A DNA stretch of 64,000 bases from Commensalibacter melissae (lineage in GTDB: Bacteria > Pseudomonadota > Alphaproteobacteria > Acetobacterales > Acetobacteraceae), in NCBI RefSeq assembly GCF_003691365.1, contig NZ_CP033087.1, positions 882,501 through 946,500 of the forward strand, given 5' to 3'. Every line of letters begins with the position of its first letter. The stretch's first letter is position 1. Shown here in pieces: positions 19,293 to 28,518 of the stretch. The position numbers were made by a program, and so were the translations under genes. The notes beneath the pieces were generated by a model. That model saw only the letters and a program-made list of their open reading frames with translations, was not told the origin of the DNA and did no database searches.

Positions 19293-20075
19293 ATGAATAT
19301 GTTATTAGAAATAAAAAATTTACATGCATCCGTTATTGATGACACTGTTGAAAATGGATCAAAGCAAATTTTAAAAGGTGTCAATTTATCAATTCCCGCT
19401 GGTGAAACTCATGTTATTATGGGACCTAACGGTTCTGGTAAGTCAACGCTTTCCTATGTCTTGTCTGGTCATCCCAGTTATAAAGTGACATCTGGTCAGG
19501 TATGGTTTAAAGGGGAGAATCTTCTGGAAATGTCTCCTGATGATAGAGCCGTGGCGGGATTGTTTCTTGCCTTTCAGTCTCCCGTGGAGCTTCCTGGGGT
19601 CAATAATGCCAATTTTTTACGTACAGCAACCAATTCCGTTCGTAAGGCGCGAGGACAGGAAGAACTTGACGCGGTGTCATTTCTTAAACTGGCCCGTCAG
19701 TTGGCAAAAAAGCTTTCATTTCCAACAGACATGCTTAAACGCAATGTAAATGTCGGTTTTTCTGGAGGTGAGAAAAAACGAAATGAGGTTCTGCAAATGT
19801 CCTTACTGCAACCATCTTTTGCAATATTGGATGAAACTGACAGTGGGTTAGATATTGACGCGCTGCGTATTGTCGCAGAAGGAGTTAATACTCTTCAATC
19901 TCCAGAATTTTCCTCTTTAATTATCACTCATCATCAGCGTTTATTGGATTATATCAAGCCTGATTATATCCATATTTTAGCAAGGGGTCGCATTATCCAT
20001 ACTGGAGGAGCTGATTTGTCACTTCAGCTTGAAAAAGAAGGTTACGGACGGTTTTTGGATGAAATTGATGAATAA
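19293..20075 (+). CDS. sufC: Fe-S assembly ATPase SufC
   Basis: 260 residues, an ABC-type ATPase without membrane domain that powers remodelling of SufB-SufD. Walker A is GPNGSGKST, the signature is FSGGEKKRNE, and Walker B is FAILDETDSGLDIDAL, where the SufC-specific ETDSGLD replaces EATSALD. The His switch is ITHHQR. An alternative start at the third codon (19299) is possible. The 3' end overlaps the probable sufD start (ATGAATAA). Confidence 0.97.
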   Translation: MNMLLEIKNLHASVIDDTVENGSKQILKGVNLSIPAGETHVIMGPNGSGKSTLSYVLSGHPSYKVTSGQVWFKGENLLEMSPDDRAVAGLFLAFQSPVELPGVNNANFLRTATNSVRKARGQEELDAVSFLKLARQLAKKLSFPTDMLKRNVNVGFSGGEKKRNEVLQMSLLQPSFAILDETDSGLDIDALRIVAEGVNTLQSPEFSSLIITHHQRLLDYIKPDYIHILARGRIIHTGGADLSLQLEKEGYGRFLDEIDE

Positions 20076-21324
20076 TGTCACCGCGATGAACAAGCGTGAA
20101 AATTGGTTGGAAATATTAAATAGGTTGTCTTTATCTGAATATTTACAAGACAAGAGAAATATTGTTGATAAATTGCTGACTCTTCAATTCCCGACACGTA
20201 AAACTGAAGCTTGGAAATACAGCGATTTGAAATGGTTGCAAAAAACAGATTTTTCGCGTGATTTTGTTATTGATGAAGCGTTTGTTCATAGGGCCTTAGA
20301 AGAAATATTAACCGTAGATTTGCTAAATTTACCTAGAATAATCACCTATAATGGTCAATATCTAGAGACTTTTTCAACAATTAGTCTTCATTCAAACGAA
20401 TTTTCTTTAAACAAGAATCTCAAAAGTGGTTGGTCAATTCCGAACGATGATTTTTTGACGGCATTGAACAAAGTTGTTGAAAATCCCGTTTTACAATTTA
20501 ATTGTAATAAAAATTTCAATGATCAGACAATTTTATGTATTAATCTAGGGAAAGCTGAAACAACTGAAAAACTGTTTTTTTCACCAAAGTATTCATTTTA
20601 TATTGAGAAAGAAAATAAATGTTCTGTAATTGAAATAAATTATGGAAAAGGTGTTTATTTTGCAAATTCCGTTCATGAAATAGAACTGGGAAGAAAGTCT
20701 AAACTAAACTATACCATTATCAACCATACATTATCAGAAAGCTATAATTGTTCTAGTAATTATGTTAAATTGTCTGATCATGCATGTTATCAGCAATTTT
20801 TGTTAAATAAAGGTTCCAGATTTTCACGTTATGAACTGAATATTGATTTGGCCGGAGAATGGAGTAAGGCAGATTTTGATGCTGTCCAGATTTTGTCAGG
20901 TCAACAGCATGCCGATATTGCATCAAAAGTGGTTCATAGTGTTCCACATTGTCAATCCAATCAGAATGTTAAAAATATCCTGTCTGATAATAGTCATGGG
21001 GTTTATCAGGGCAAGGTGCTAGTCAATCGTTTAGCTCAGAAAACGGATGCACAGCAGCAAAACCAGGCCCTATTATTGTCAGATAAAGCGGAAATAGATA
21101 CTAAACCTGAGCTTGAAATCTATGCAGATGATGTTAAATGTTCCCATGGTGCAGCAATAGGGGCATTGGACCAAGAACAATTGTTTTTTTTAATGTCTCG
21201 TGGAATTTCTTATGAATTGGCCAGAGAAATGTTGATTAATGCATTTGTTAACGAGTCTATTGAAAAGATCGAAGATACCCTATTGCAGAATTTATTATAT
21301 CATCACGTAACCGCCTCAACTTGA
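20068..21324 (+). CDS. sufD: Fe-S assembly scaffold subunit SufD
   Basis: 418 residues from ATG 20068, which overlaps the end of sufC and suggests translational coupling. ATG 20086 (MNKRENW) is the alternative. It has the SufD hallmarks: RKTEAWKYSDLKWLQ near the N-terminus, a right-handed beta-helix core, and the C-terminal KPELEIYADDVKCSHGAAIGALDQEQLFFLMSRGIS motif. In the SufBCD complex the His in CSHGAA is a conserved functional residue. The middle third is more diverged than in SufB, which is normal for this subunit. Confidence 0.95.
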   Translation: MNNVTAMNKRENWLEILNRLSLSEYLQDKRNIVDKLLTLQFPTRKTEAWKYSDLKWLQKTDFSRDFVIDEAFVHRALEEILTVDLLNLPRIITYNGQYLETFSTISLHSNEFSLNKNLKSGWSIPNDDFLTALNKVVENPVLQFNCNKNFNDQTILCINLGKAETTEKLFFSPKYSFYIEKENKCSVIEINYGKGVYFANSVHEIELGRKSKLNYTIINHTLSESYNCSSNYVKLSDHACYQQFLLNKGSRFSRYELNIDLAGEWSKADFDAVQILSGQQHADIASKVVHSVPHCQSNQNVKNILSDNSHGVYQGKVLVNRLAQKTDAQQQNQALLLSDKAEIDTKPELEIYADDVKCSHGAAIGALDQEQLFFLMSRGISYELAREMLINAFVNESIEKIEDTLLQNLLYHHVTAST

Positions 21325-21336
21325 AAAGTGATTGCG

Positions 21337-22584
21337 ATGTCTAACCCTGTCTATTCTTTTAATATTGAGCAAATTAGAAATGATTTTCCAATTTTAAAAC
21401 AAAAAATTCACGGTAAAGATTTTGTATTCTTGGATAGTGGCGCATCAGCCCAAAAACCAATACAGGTAATTGAAGCGATGCAAAACGCCGCATATACGCA
21501 ATATGCAAATGTGCATCGAGGCATTTATGCCATGAGTGAGGCTGTTACAGATCAATATGAATCAATCCGAAAAAAAATTGCCGGTTTTTTAAATGCATTT
21601 ACGTCCGATGAAGTGATTTTTACAAAAAATAGTACTGAAGCGATCAATCTTGTAGCTTTTTCCTATGGAGGTCTGATAAAAAAGGGGCAGGGTGTTTTAA
21701 TAACTGAAATGGAGCATCATGCCAATCTTGTTCCCTGGCAAATGTTGCGTGACAGATTAGGGATCCATTTATACATTGCACCGATATTGGAAAATGGTGA
21801 TATCGATATATTGGCATTTGAACAAATTTTAATTGAAAATGATATTGCATTGGTTGCTGTAACCCATATGTCCAATGTGTTGGGAACGATTAATCCAATC
21901 AAAATGCTGGCTGAGATGGCACACAAGAATGGTGCCAAAATTCTTGTTGATGGCAGTCAAGGAATTGTTCATCAATCGGTTAATGTTCAGGATCTTGATA
22001 TAGATTTTTACACTTTTACAGGACACAAACTTTACGGTCCTACGGGTATTGGCATTTTATGGGGGAAAAAAGAATGTCTGGATCAAATGCCTCCCTTTAT
22101 GGGAGGAGGGGACATGATTGAGAATGTGACTTTTGAACGGTCAATTTGGGCAAAAATTCCTACTAAATTTGAAGCCGGTACACAACCCATACTTGAGGTG
22201 ATCGGTTTGGGGGCTGCAATAGATTATGTTTTATCTATCGGATATGATATTTTAATGCAGCATGATAAAAATCTGGTTGAATATGCGCTGATTAAAATGA
22301 GGAATATTCCTGGTTTATCTATATTGGGATCACCATCTGTAAGGGGAGGAGTAATCTCTTTTTCGATAAAGGATATTCATGCTCATGATATTGCAACCCT
22401 ATTGGATCAAAATGGTATCGCCATTCGTGCAGGTCAGCATTGTGCTGAACCGTTAGTGAAAAAATTTGGTTATACAAGCGTATCGCGGGTTAGTTTTGCA
22501 GTTTATACAACTTTTGATGAGATCGATAAATTTGTGGATGGATTGAATATGATTATTGATTTTTTTCAAAGATCTAATCATTGA
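21337..22584 (+). CDS. sufS: Group II cysteine desulfurase
   Basis: 415 residues from ATG 21337. A GTG at 21328 also opens the frame, but GAAAAG at 21323-21328 is correctly spaced for the ATG. This PLP enzyme takes sulfur from cysteine for Fe-S assembly. The PLP lysine is Lys231 (FTGHKLYGPTG) and the persulfide cysteine is Cys369 in the group II motif RAGQHCAEP. TEMEHHANLVPWQ is the usual PLP-ring-stacking His segment. Group II enzymes normally need SufE or SufU as sulfur acceptor, and neither is next to it here. Confidence 0.96.
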   Translation: MSNPVYSFNIEQIRNDFPILKQKIHGKDFVFLDSGASAQKPIQVIEAMQNAAYTQYANVHRGIYAMSEAVTDQYESIRKKIAGFLNAFTSDEVIFTKNSTEAINLVAFSYGGLIKKGQGVLITEMEHHANLVPWQMLRDRLGIHLYIAPILENGDIDILAFEQILIENDIALVAVTHMSNVLGTINPIKMLAEMAHKNGAKILVDGSQGIVHQSVNVQDLDIDFYTFTGHKLYGPTGIGILWGKKECLDQMPPFMGGGDMIENVTFERSIWAKIPTKFEAGTQPILEVIGLGAAIDYVLSIGYDILMQHDKNLVEYALIKMRNIPGLSILGSPSVRGGVISFSIKDIHAHDIATLLDQNGIAIRAGQHCAEPLVKKFGYTSVSRVSFAVYTTFDEIDKFVDGLNMIIDFFQRSNH

Positions 22585-22612
22585 TAAAGATTTTTTACCC
22601 ATAATTATATGA

Positions 22613-23068
22613 ATGGCAGAGTTTTTTATGGATAATGTTGATCAAAAAAGGTCAGATAATATTGGAAAAGCAGTATCTACATCTGAATCTGATGTTAATC
22701 AAGAAAATATCGAGGCTTGGAAACCTGAGGATAATTCAAACTCACAGATTAACAATCCTAAGGAAGAAATTGATGAAAATGCAATTATTGATGCTGTTTC
22801 AACAATTTATGATCCAGAAATTCCAGTTAATGTATATGACTTGGGATTAATTTACGCTATCGATTTACATGATGATGGAAAGGTGCAAGTTGAAATGACT
22901 TTAACAGCGCCCAATTGCCCAAGTGCGCAAGAATTACCCGTCATGGTTCAGCAAGCTATTGAAAAAGTTAAAGGAGTGACCGAAGTAAAGGTGGAAATTG
23001 TCTGGGACCCTCCCTGGGATCCTTCAAGAATGAGCGATGAAGCTCGACTAACCCTGAATATGTTCTGA
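22613..23068 (+). CDS. sufT: SUF system assembly factor SufT (MIP18/DUF59 family)
   Basis: 151 residues. The first ~55 are acidic and low-complexity. The rest is an MIP18-like domain with YDPEIPVNVYDLGLIYAI and the LTAPNCPSAQELP segment carrying the conserved Cys, then VEIVWDPPWDPSRMSDEARLTL. SufT proteins assist Fe-S maturation or delivery. Start codons at 22613 and 22628 are both possible. It is the last gene of the suf operon. A stem-loop lies 24 bases after its stop, and the usual sufA-type carrier does not follow. Confidence 0.93.
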   Translation: MAEFFMDNVDQKRSDNIGKAVSTSESDVNQENIEAWKPEDNSNSQINNPKEEIDENAIIDAVSTIYDPEIPVNVYDLGLIYAIDLHDDGKVQVEMTLTAPNCPSAQELPVMVQQAIEKVKGVTEVKVEIVWDPPWDPSRMSDEARLTLNMF

Positions 23069-23092
23069 AATTCATATCGGTTTAAATTTTAT

Positions 23093-23135
23093 CTGAAGAT
23101 AAATAATAATGTTATTTATCTTCAGTTTCTTTTTT
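23093..23135 (+). terminator. Terminator of the suf operon, shared convergent region
   Basis: A perfect 14-bp stem CTGAAGATAAATAA (23093-23106) with TTATTTATCTTCAG (23112-23125), a 5-base loop, and a T-rich tail (TTTCTTTTTT). It lies between converging sufT and the helicase gene. The minus-strand tail is poorer in T, so it acts mainly for the plus strand. Confidence 0.85.
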
Positions 23136-24558
23136 AAAGCTTACGAAACGGCGATAGCATAAAGGCAGGTACAAATTGTCCAAATCCAATAACAGGTGTA
23201 TCGTTATCAATTAATGCATGTGTTAGAGGAATACGAGGAGCAACTTCAATCAAATTCTTATTATCCGCCTTTCTAGATTTGGTTTTTTGTTGACGAGAAT
23301 TTTTATTTTTAACCAATTTCTTATCTGTTTCTTTAGAGGTATTCATAAAATCGTTAATATCAAGAACGGGAATGGTTTCATTTATAAGTTTTTCGATATT
23401 TACAATTAACTCTTTTTCCTCAAGTGTTGCAAGGCTATAGGCATAACCCGTTTTTTCCGCTCTTCCTGTTCTTCCAATGCGATGCACGTAATCTTCGGGT
23501 TGAAGAGGTATATCAAAATTGAAAACGTGCGTTAGATTTTCAACATCTATCCCTCGTGCGGCAATATCAGAACAAACGAGGAACTGAATTTTTCCATTTT
23601 TAAAATCTTCCATCGTTTGGGTACGATGATGTTGTGCGATATCACCATGAAGAGAGGCACTTTTGAAATCATGTTTCTTCAGGGAACGAGTTAAAATGTC
23701 AACATCTTTTTTTCTATTGCAGAATATTATCGCATTTTTTACATTTTCCTGCTGTAAAAGAGTGCGTAAAATTTTTCTTTTTTTGTTATCAGGAACGATG
23801 ATAACTTTCGATTCAATAGTTGAGGCTACTGATGAAGGTGGTGAAATAGATATTTCAATTGGATCTACAAGGAAAGAATTTGTCAATCTTTTGATTTCTG
23901 GGGGCATCGTAGCTGACAAAAGCAGGGTTTGTTTTTGTTGGGGTAAATAGGAAACAATTTTTTCAATGTCTGGGACGAAACCCATATCGAGCATACGATC
24001 TGCCTCATCAATGACGAGTATCTGAATCTGATTGAGTAAAATTGCTCCCTGACCAAACAAATCAATCAATCGACCCGGTGTTGCAATAATAATATCGGTT
24101 CCACGTCGAAGATTTTCTTTCTGTTCAGACTGACTTTCGCCACCAACGAGTAAACTATGGGAAAATTTTACATATTTATTATATAGTTTCAGATTATCTG
24201 CAACCTGAAGTGCCAATTCACGAGTGGGTTCTAGAATTAAAGCGCGTGGCATTCTTGCCCGTCCCTTGGACTGGGAAAGCATCTCGAGAATTGGTAATGT
24301 GAAAGAGACGGTTTTACCGGTACCAGTTCTGGCTATCCCAACGATATCTTTTTTTTGCAAAGCCATGGGAATGACAGCTGCCTGAATTTCCGTAGGCTTG
24401 TCAAATCCTATTTTATCAATGGCTGACAAAATTGAGGGAGACAATTTGAGTTGTTCAAAAGTCTCAATTTTTTCAATCTCAAGATTTGTAGATGTATTGT
24501 TGTCAATTAATTTGTTTTTTTGTATATGAGAAGGCAAAATAAAACTTACCATTAACAC
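23134..24558 (-). CDS. DEAD-box ATP-dependent RNA helicase (RhlE-like)
   Basis: 474 residues. A 30-residue N-terminal extension is followed by the Q motif (TFEQLKLSPSI, GFDKPTEIQ). Motif I is ARTGTGKT, Ia is PTRELALQ, Ib is TPGRLID, II is VIDEADRMLDMGF and III is SAT. The second RecA-like domain has motif IV (IIFCNRKKDV), V (SDIAARGIDV) and VI (HRIGRTGRA). The Lys-rich C-terminal tail (about residues 405-435) is typical of RhlE-type helicases that act on ribosomal or structured RNA. The specific substrate is not deducible. It starts at GTG 24558 or the in-frame ATG 24552. Confidence 0.93.
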   Translation of the reverse strand: MLMVSFILPSHIQKNKLIDNNTSTNLEIEKIETFEQLKLSPSILSAIDKIGFDKPTEIQAAVIPMALQKKDIVGIARTGTGKTVSFTLPILEMLSQSKGRARMPRALILEPTRELALQVADNLKLYNKYVKFSHSLLVGGESQSEQKENLRRGTDIIIATPGRLIDLFGQGAILLNQIQILVIDEADRMLDMGFVPDIEKIVSYLPQQKQTLLLSATMPPEIKRLTNSFLVDPIEISISPPSSVASTIESKVIIVPDNKKRKILRTLLQQENVKNAIIFCNRKKDVDILTRSLKKHDFKSASLHGDIAQHHRTQTMEDFKNGKIQFLVCSDIAARGIDVENLTHVFNFDIPLQPEDYVHRIGRTGRAEKTGYAYSLATLEEKELIVNIEKLINETIPVLDINDFMNTSKETDKKLVKNKNSRQQKTKSRKADNKNLIEVAPRIPLTHALIDNDTPVIGFGQFVPAFMLSPFRKL

Positions 24559-24660
24559 TTAAAAATAATAAAAATCGCTTATTCATTTATATAATAAGAA
24601 TATTGTAATTAATCAATATACTTATTTTGTTGTGAAATAGAATAACTAATAATAATTTCA

Positions 24661-25104
24661 TTAAAAATTTAATAATAAAATATCTATTATTCCCAAAAAT
24701 ATAATTAATTTGAAAATATTACAAATTTTATTATAAAGATCAGTCTTAGGTCGTATAGATCGGTTTGCTTTTTGATAGGCTGACGTAAAACTATATAGAT
24801 GGAAAATTATCATTAGAATAGTGGTAATTATGGCTGCATAACCAGACCAGTTTACAGTTTTGTCAAAATAGTGGTGAATAAAAAGAATCAATTGACAAAT
24901 CAGGATGGCAAAAGCGTTAAAACCATTAATTTGATAAATTCTTTTCAGGTTTTGCAATAATACGGAAGATTTGAGTGTTTTATCAAGTAATCCCACTGAT
25001 GATTGAACACTCAGACAATAAAAAAATATACTTCCGATCCATATGGAAAGAGCAATAGAGTTAATCGAAGTGATAATTCCCCAGTAAAAATTCATATGAG
25101 CCAT
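24661..25104 (-). CDS. Small integral membrane protein, unknown family
   Basis: 147 residues with four hydrophobic segments (about 10-30, 60-80, 85-105 and 127-146) joined by short basic loops. I do not recognise a family with confidence. The pattern of a 4-helix protein with a W-x-G-S-x-F-x-Y first helix resembles DUF4149-like or CopD-like small membrane proteins. The ATG at 25104 is preceded by AGGGAATT, a fair ribosome-binding site, which supports real translation. It lies about 100 bases upstream of the helicase gene on the same strand and is divergent from the NAD(P)HX repair gene. Confidence 0.65.
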   Translation of the reverse strand: MAHMNFYWGIITSINSIALSIWIGSIFFYCLSVQSSVGLLDKTLKSSVLLQNLKRIYQINGFNAFAILICQLILFIHHYFDKTVNWSGYAAIITTILMIIFHLYSFTSAYQKANRSIRPKTDLYNKICNIFKLIIFLGIIDILLLNF

Positions 25105-25295
25105 ACTAATTCCCTAGATATTGTGGTTTCGATAGATTAAATCCGTCTTATCATTGACGTGATGATTGTTAAAATCATTCATGTCAAATAAAGGCAAAAA
25201 AAGCAATTTTTCTTTATAGTTTGCCATATTATAATCATTCGTAGTTATAATTATAAGTGATATACTTAATTCATCACATTGAAAGATATATCATT

Positions 25296-26729
25296 ATGCA
25301 ATTAAAAAATGAAAAAACTAATTTGCTTCTGATAAATCCAGAAGAAATGAATCAGGTTGACAAGATCGCAATGCAATATTTGCCTGTTTTAACTTTGATG
25401 GAAAATGCTGGATTAGCCGTTGCACGGGCAATTATGCAATTTTATAAACCTTGTAAAATACTTGTTTTATGCGGTCCTGGAAATAATGGAGGTGATGGAT
25501 ATGTCGTGGCACACATACTTGCCAATGAGGGATGGCCAGTTAAGGTTGCCTCTTTGAAACCTCCAGAAAAGGGAACTGATGCTTACAAGGCTTTTGTTCA
25601 ATGGAATGGAGATAAAACTGATTTCAATATTCAATCTGTGAGAGATGCAGATTTAGTTGTGGATGCTGTTTTTGGTGCGGGATTATCTCGTGACATTGAT
25701 GATCATATAAGTTCGGTGTTGAAAGCTGCAGATCATCTTGTTGCCATAGACATGCCCTCTGGTGTTGATGGCAAGACGGGTATAATCAGAGGTTATGCTC
25801 CCCACGCTGAATTGACCGTAACGTTTTGTAGAGCCAAAGCGGGACATTATCTTTTACCTGGACGAGAATATATAGGTAAACTTGTTATTGCAAATATAGG
25901 TATACCAGAAAACATATTGTCAGAGCTATCAATAAATACCTGGTTGAACGAACCGGGATTATGGGAACTTCCAATTGCAGACGTTGAAGATTATAAATAT
26001 CATCGTGGCATTGTAAATGTTGTGGGAGGGGGAACGGTAACAGGAGCCGCTCGTTTATCAGCATTAGCAGCTTCTTCCTGCGGGGCTGGATTGGTGCATA
26101 TCTTTGCCTTTGGTAGCCGTGATTTATATTTGTTAACTTCACCCTGTTTTATGGTTGATGAGGGTGATTTCACTGATACCTTACAGGATAAACGAAGAAA
26201 AGTCTGGGTATGCGGGCCTGGTCTGACAGAAGATGAGGTTAAAATATCCCTAACAAATTTAATTAAGACAAATAAAACGATTGTTGCCGATGCAAGCGCT
26301 TTGACAAAAGAAAATTTTGATTTGTTGAAACAATGTGCCGTTATTACGCCTCACATAGGTGAATTCAAACGGATATTTGGTGATTTTAAAGATTGCCGGA
26401 TTGAAGCGGTTAAAAAGGCAGCTAGTATTCTTAATACAGTGGTCATTCTCAAAGGTCCGGATACATTAATAGCTTCTCCCGATGGCAGGGTAGCGGTCAA
26501 TTGTCATGCAAATGCACGATTGGCGACAGCAGGATCTGGGGATGTACTAACGGGAGTCATCGCGACTTTGCTTGCATGTGGTATGGAGGTATGGGAAGCG
26601 TCTTGTGCCGCGGTCTGGATTCATGGGGAGGCAGCTTTTTTACATAACAATTCTTGGCCTAATGCAATGGACTTAATTCATAATCTTGGCAAGGCAAGAG
26701 ATAATGGTCGATATCACGTGGAAAAATGA
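25296..26729 (+). CDS. nnrDE: Bifunctional NAD(P)HX epimerase / ADP-dependent dehydratase
   Basis: 477 residues from ATG 25296 (GAAAG at 25281-25285). The upstream in-frame start at 25257 adds 13 unlikely residues. It repairs hydrated NADH and NADPH. The N-terminal YjeF_N epimerase domain has TLMENAGLAVA, CGPGNNGGDGYVVA and AIDMPSGVDG. The C-terminal carbohydrate-kinase-like dehydratase domain has HRGIVNVVGGG, ITPHIGEFKRIFG, VILKGPDTLIASPDG and the ATAGSGDVLTGVIA motif with the catalytic Asp. Both domains look complete. It stands alone upstream of tRNA-Leu. Confidence 0.94.
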   Translation: MQLKNEKTNLLLINPEEMNQVDKIAMQYLPVLTLMENAGLAVARAIMQFYKPCKILVLCGPGNNGGDGYVVAHILANEGWPVKVASLKPPEKGTDAYKAFVQWNGDKTDFNIQSVRDADLVVDAVFGAGLSRDIDDHISSVLKAADHLVAIDMPSGVDGKTGIIRGYAPHAELTVTFCRAKAGHYLLPGREYIGKLVIANIGIPENILSELSINTWLNEPGLWELPIADVEDYKYHRGIVNVVGGGTVTGAARLSALAASSCGAGLVHIFAFGSRDLYLLTSPCFMVDEGDFTDTLQDKRRKVWVCGPGLTEDEVKISLTNLIKTNKTIVADASALTKENFDLLKQCAVITPHIGEFKRIFGDFKDCRIEAVKKAASILNTVVILKGPDTLIASPDGRVAVNCHANARLATAGSGDVLTGVIATLLACGMEVWEASCAAVWIHGEAAFLHNNSWPNAMDLIHNLGKARDNGRYHVEK

Positions 26730-26763
26730 AAATAAGAAAAATTGAGTTTTGTTAAAAAAATTG

Positions 26764-26791
26764 TTGCCCTGCGATAGATAGTGCGTTAAAT
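26764..26791 (+). promoter_or_regulatory. Probable promoter of tRNA-Leu
   Basis: TTGCCC (26764-26769) and TTAAAT (26786-26791) with a 16-base spacer, placed 24 bases before the mature tRNA 5' end. Confidence 0.4.
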
Positions 26792-26815
26792 AGAAAAACT
26801 TCAATGCACAGACGT

Positions 26816-26900
26816 GCGGATGTGGTGAAATTGGTAGACACGCTAGACTTAGAATCTAGTGGCGTAAGTCGTGGGGGTTCAAGTCCCTCCATCCGCACCA
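26816..26900 (+). tRNA. tRNA-Leu(UAG)
   Basis: Acceptor GCGGATG pairs with CATCCGC (26890-26896), discriminator A at 26897, and CCA encoded at 26898-26900. The anticodon stem CTAGA/TCTAG holds loop CTTAGAA with anticodon TAG. The long variable arm (TGGCGTAAGTCGTG region) is the class II feature expected for leucine. Confidence 0.97.
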
Positions 26901-27030
26901 AAAACGTATGATGTTGATTCCATATGATTTTTGTGATCTGCTGTTAAAGTGATATAAATTAATGTTAATTCTGAAACGCTCTATAATATTAGGGTAAAAT
27001 TTAATTTAGACCGAGAGGATGGCCTGGCTG

Positions 27031-28362
27031 ATGCAGGTTACTGAAACGCTTTCTGAAAGCTTAAAACGCGGCTTCAAAATCATTATTGAAGAAAAACAAC
27101 TCGCTGAAACGAGAAATCAACGATTAACAAAACTTGGACACGAGATGAATATCCCTGGTTTTAGGCCGGGAAAAGTGCCATTAACGATTGTTGAGCAACG
27201 TTATGGAGAATCTGTTCAGAATGAGGTTGTCAATGAGGCGATTTCAAATGCAGTCAGAGATACATTGAGTGAAAGAGGTCTGCGACCTGCCCGTCAACCA
27301 TCGGTCAATCTCAAAGAGGGTTATAAAAAGGGGGATGATCTGGAATTCACTTTTGAAGTTGAATTGATTCCAGACTTTGAAATTCCAGATCTTAAAGATA
27401 TTCATTTGACTCGCTTAAAAGCCAAGCCAGATGAAAAATCGCTTAAATCTGCTTTTGACACAATTGCCCAACGGCAACGTGAATTTAAGGCTATTGATGA
27501 AAAGCGGCCTGCTAAATCCGGTGATGTTCTGTCTGTTGATTTTGTGGGTAAGGTTGAAGGCGTAGCTTTTGAGGGTGGCACTGCAGAGAATGTTGATGTT
27601 GAAATTGGTGGTAAGGGGTTTATTCCGGGATTTGCAGAACAGATTGAAGGAATGACACCAGGAGAGGAAAAAGTAATAACGGTTACTTTCCCTGAAAACT
27701 ATCAGGCTGCCAATTTGGCTGGCAAGGAGGCAACATTCGATATCAAGGCAAAATCCTTAAAAGAGGCTATTGTTCCTGAAGTGAACGATGAATTTGCAAC
27801 CAAACTCGGATTTGAAAATTTAGATAAACTAAAAGAAGCTGTTGAAAAACAAATTGTTGCTGAATATGATCAGATGTCCCGTTTGAGATTGAAACGTGAT
27901 ATTTTGGATGTGTTGGCTGAGAAAGTTAATTTTGAATTGCCTGAAGGATTGGTTGATACAGAATTCAAGCAAATTTGGCAGCGTATTGAAAATGACCGTA
28001 AAAATGATCTTCTTGATGAAGAAGACAAGAACAAAGACGAGGAAACTTTAAAGGCGGATTATCGCAAAATTGCAGAAAGACGTGTTCGCCTTGGATTGCT
28101 GGTTGTTGAAATTGGAAGAGTCAATTCGATAACAATTAATGAAGACGAACTTGTTCAGGCGATGCGGGCCGAGGCAATGCGTTATCCGGGGCAAGAAAAA
28201 GAAGTTATGGAATTTTTCCAGAAAAATCCGCAGGCTGTCGAATCTATTCGCGGTCCACTTTACGAGAATAAAGTTCTTGATTATATTACAGAGCTTGCCA
28301 CGGTAGAGGATAAAGAGGTGAGTCCGGAAGAGCTCTCTAATATGCCCGCTGTTAAGATTTAG
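27031..28362 (+). CDS. tig: Trigger factor
   Basis: 443 residues from ATG 27031 (MQVTETL, the family N-terminus). The frame is open from ATG 27019, which would sit only one base after the GAGAGG ribosome-binding site at 27013-27018. It is a ribosome-associated chaperone and peptidyl-prolyl isomerase. The ribosome-binding domain has the signature GFRPGKVP. The FKBP-type domain has SVDFVGKVEGVAFEGG and GFAEQIEGMTPGEE. The C-terminal helical chaperone domain follows. First gene of the tig-clpP-clpX-lon group, but with its own terminator. Confidence 0.96.
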   Translation: MQVTETLSESLKRGFKIIIEEKQLAETRNQRLTKLGHEMNIPGFRPGKVPLTIVEQRYGESVQNEVVNEAISNAVRDTLSERGLRPARQPSVNLKEGYKKGDDLEFTFEVELIPDFEIPDLKDIHLTRLKAKPDEKSLKSAFDTIAQRQREFKAIDEKRPAKSGDVLSVDFVGKVEGVAFEGGTAENVDVEIGGKGFIPGFAEQIEGMTPGEEKVITVTFPENYQAANLAGKEATFDIKAKSLKEAIVPEVNDEFATKLGFENLDKLKEAVEKQIVAEYDQMSRLRLKRDILDVLAEKVNFELPEGLVDTEFKQIWQRIENDRKNDLLDEEDKNKDEETLKADYRKIAERRVRLGLLVVEIGRVNSITINEDELVQAMRAEAMRYPGQEKEVMEFFQKNPQAVESIRGPLYENKVLDYITELATVEDKEVSPEELSNMPAVKI

Positions 28363-28386
28363 GAATTTTATAGATTTTAGTATTGG

Positions 28387-28421
28387 GAATGTCTGGAAAT
28401 TTTTCCAGACATTCTTTTTTT
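28387..28421 (+). terminator. Rho-independent terminator after tig
   Basis: GAATGTCTGGAAA (28387-28399) and TTTCCAGACATTC (28402-28414) form a perfect 13-bp stem with a tiny loop, followed by seven T (28415-28421). Confidence 0.93.
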
Positions 28422-28518
28422 GGAAAATTGAATTCTATCTTATTTTTGTTGTATTTATTTTCTTAAATTGAATAAATATACTATTATTTAATCAAACATA
28501 AATTTGGGAAGAAAATTA

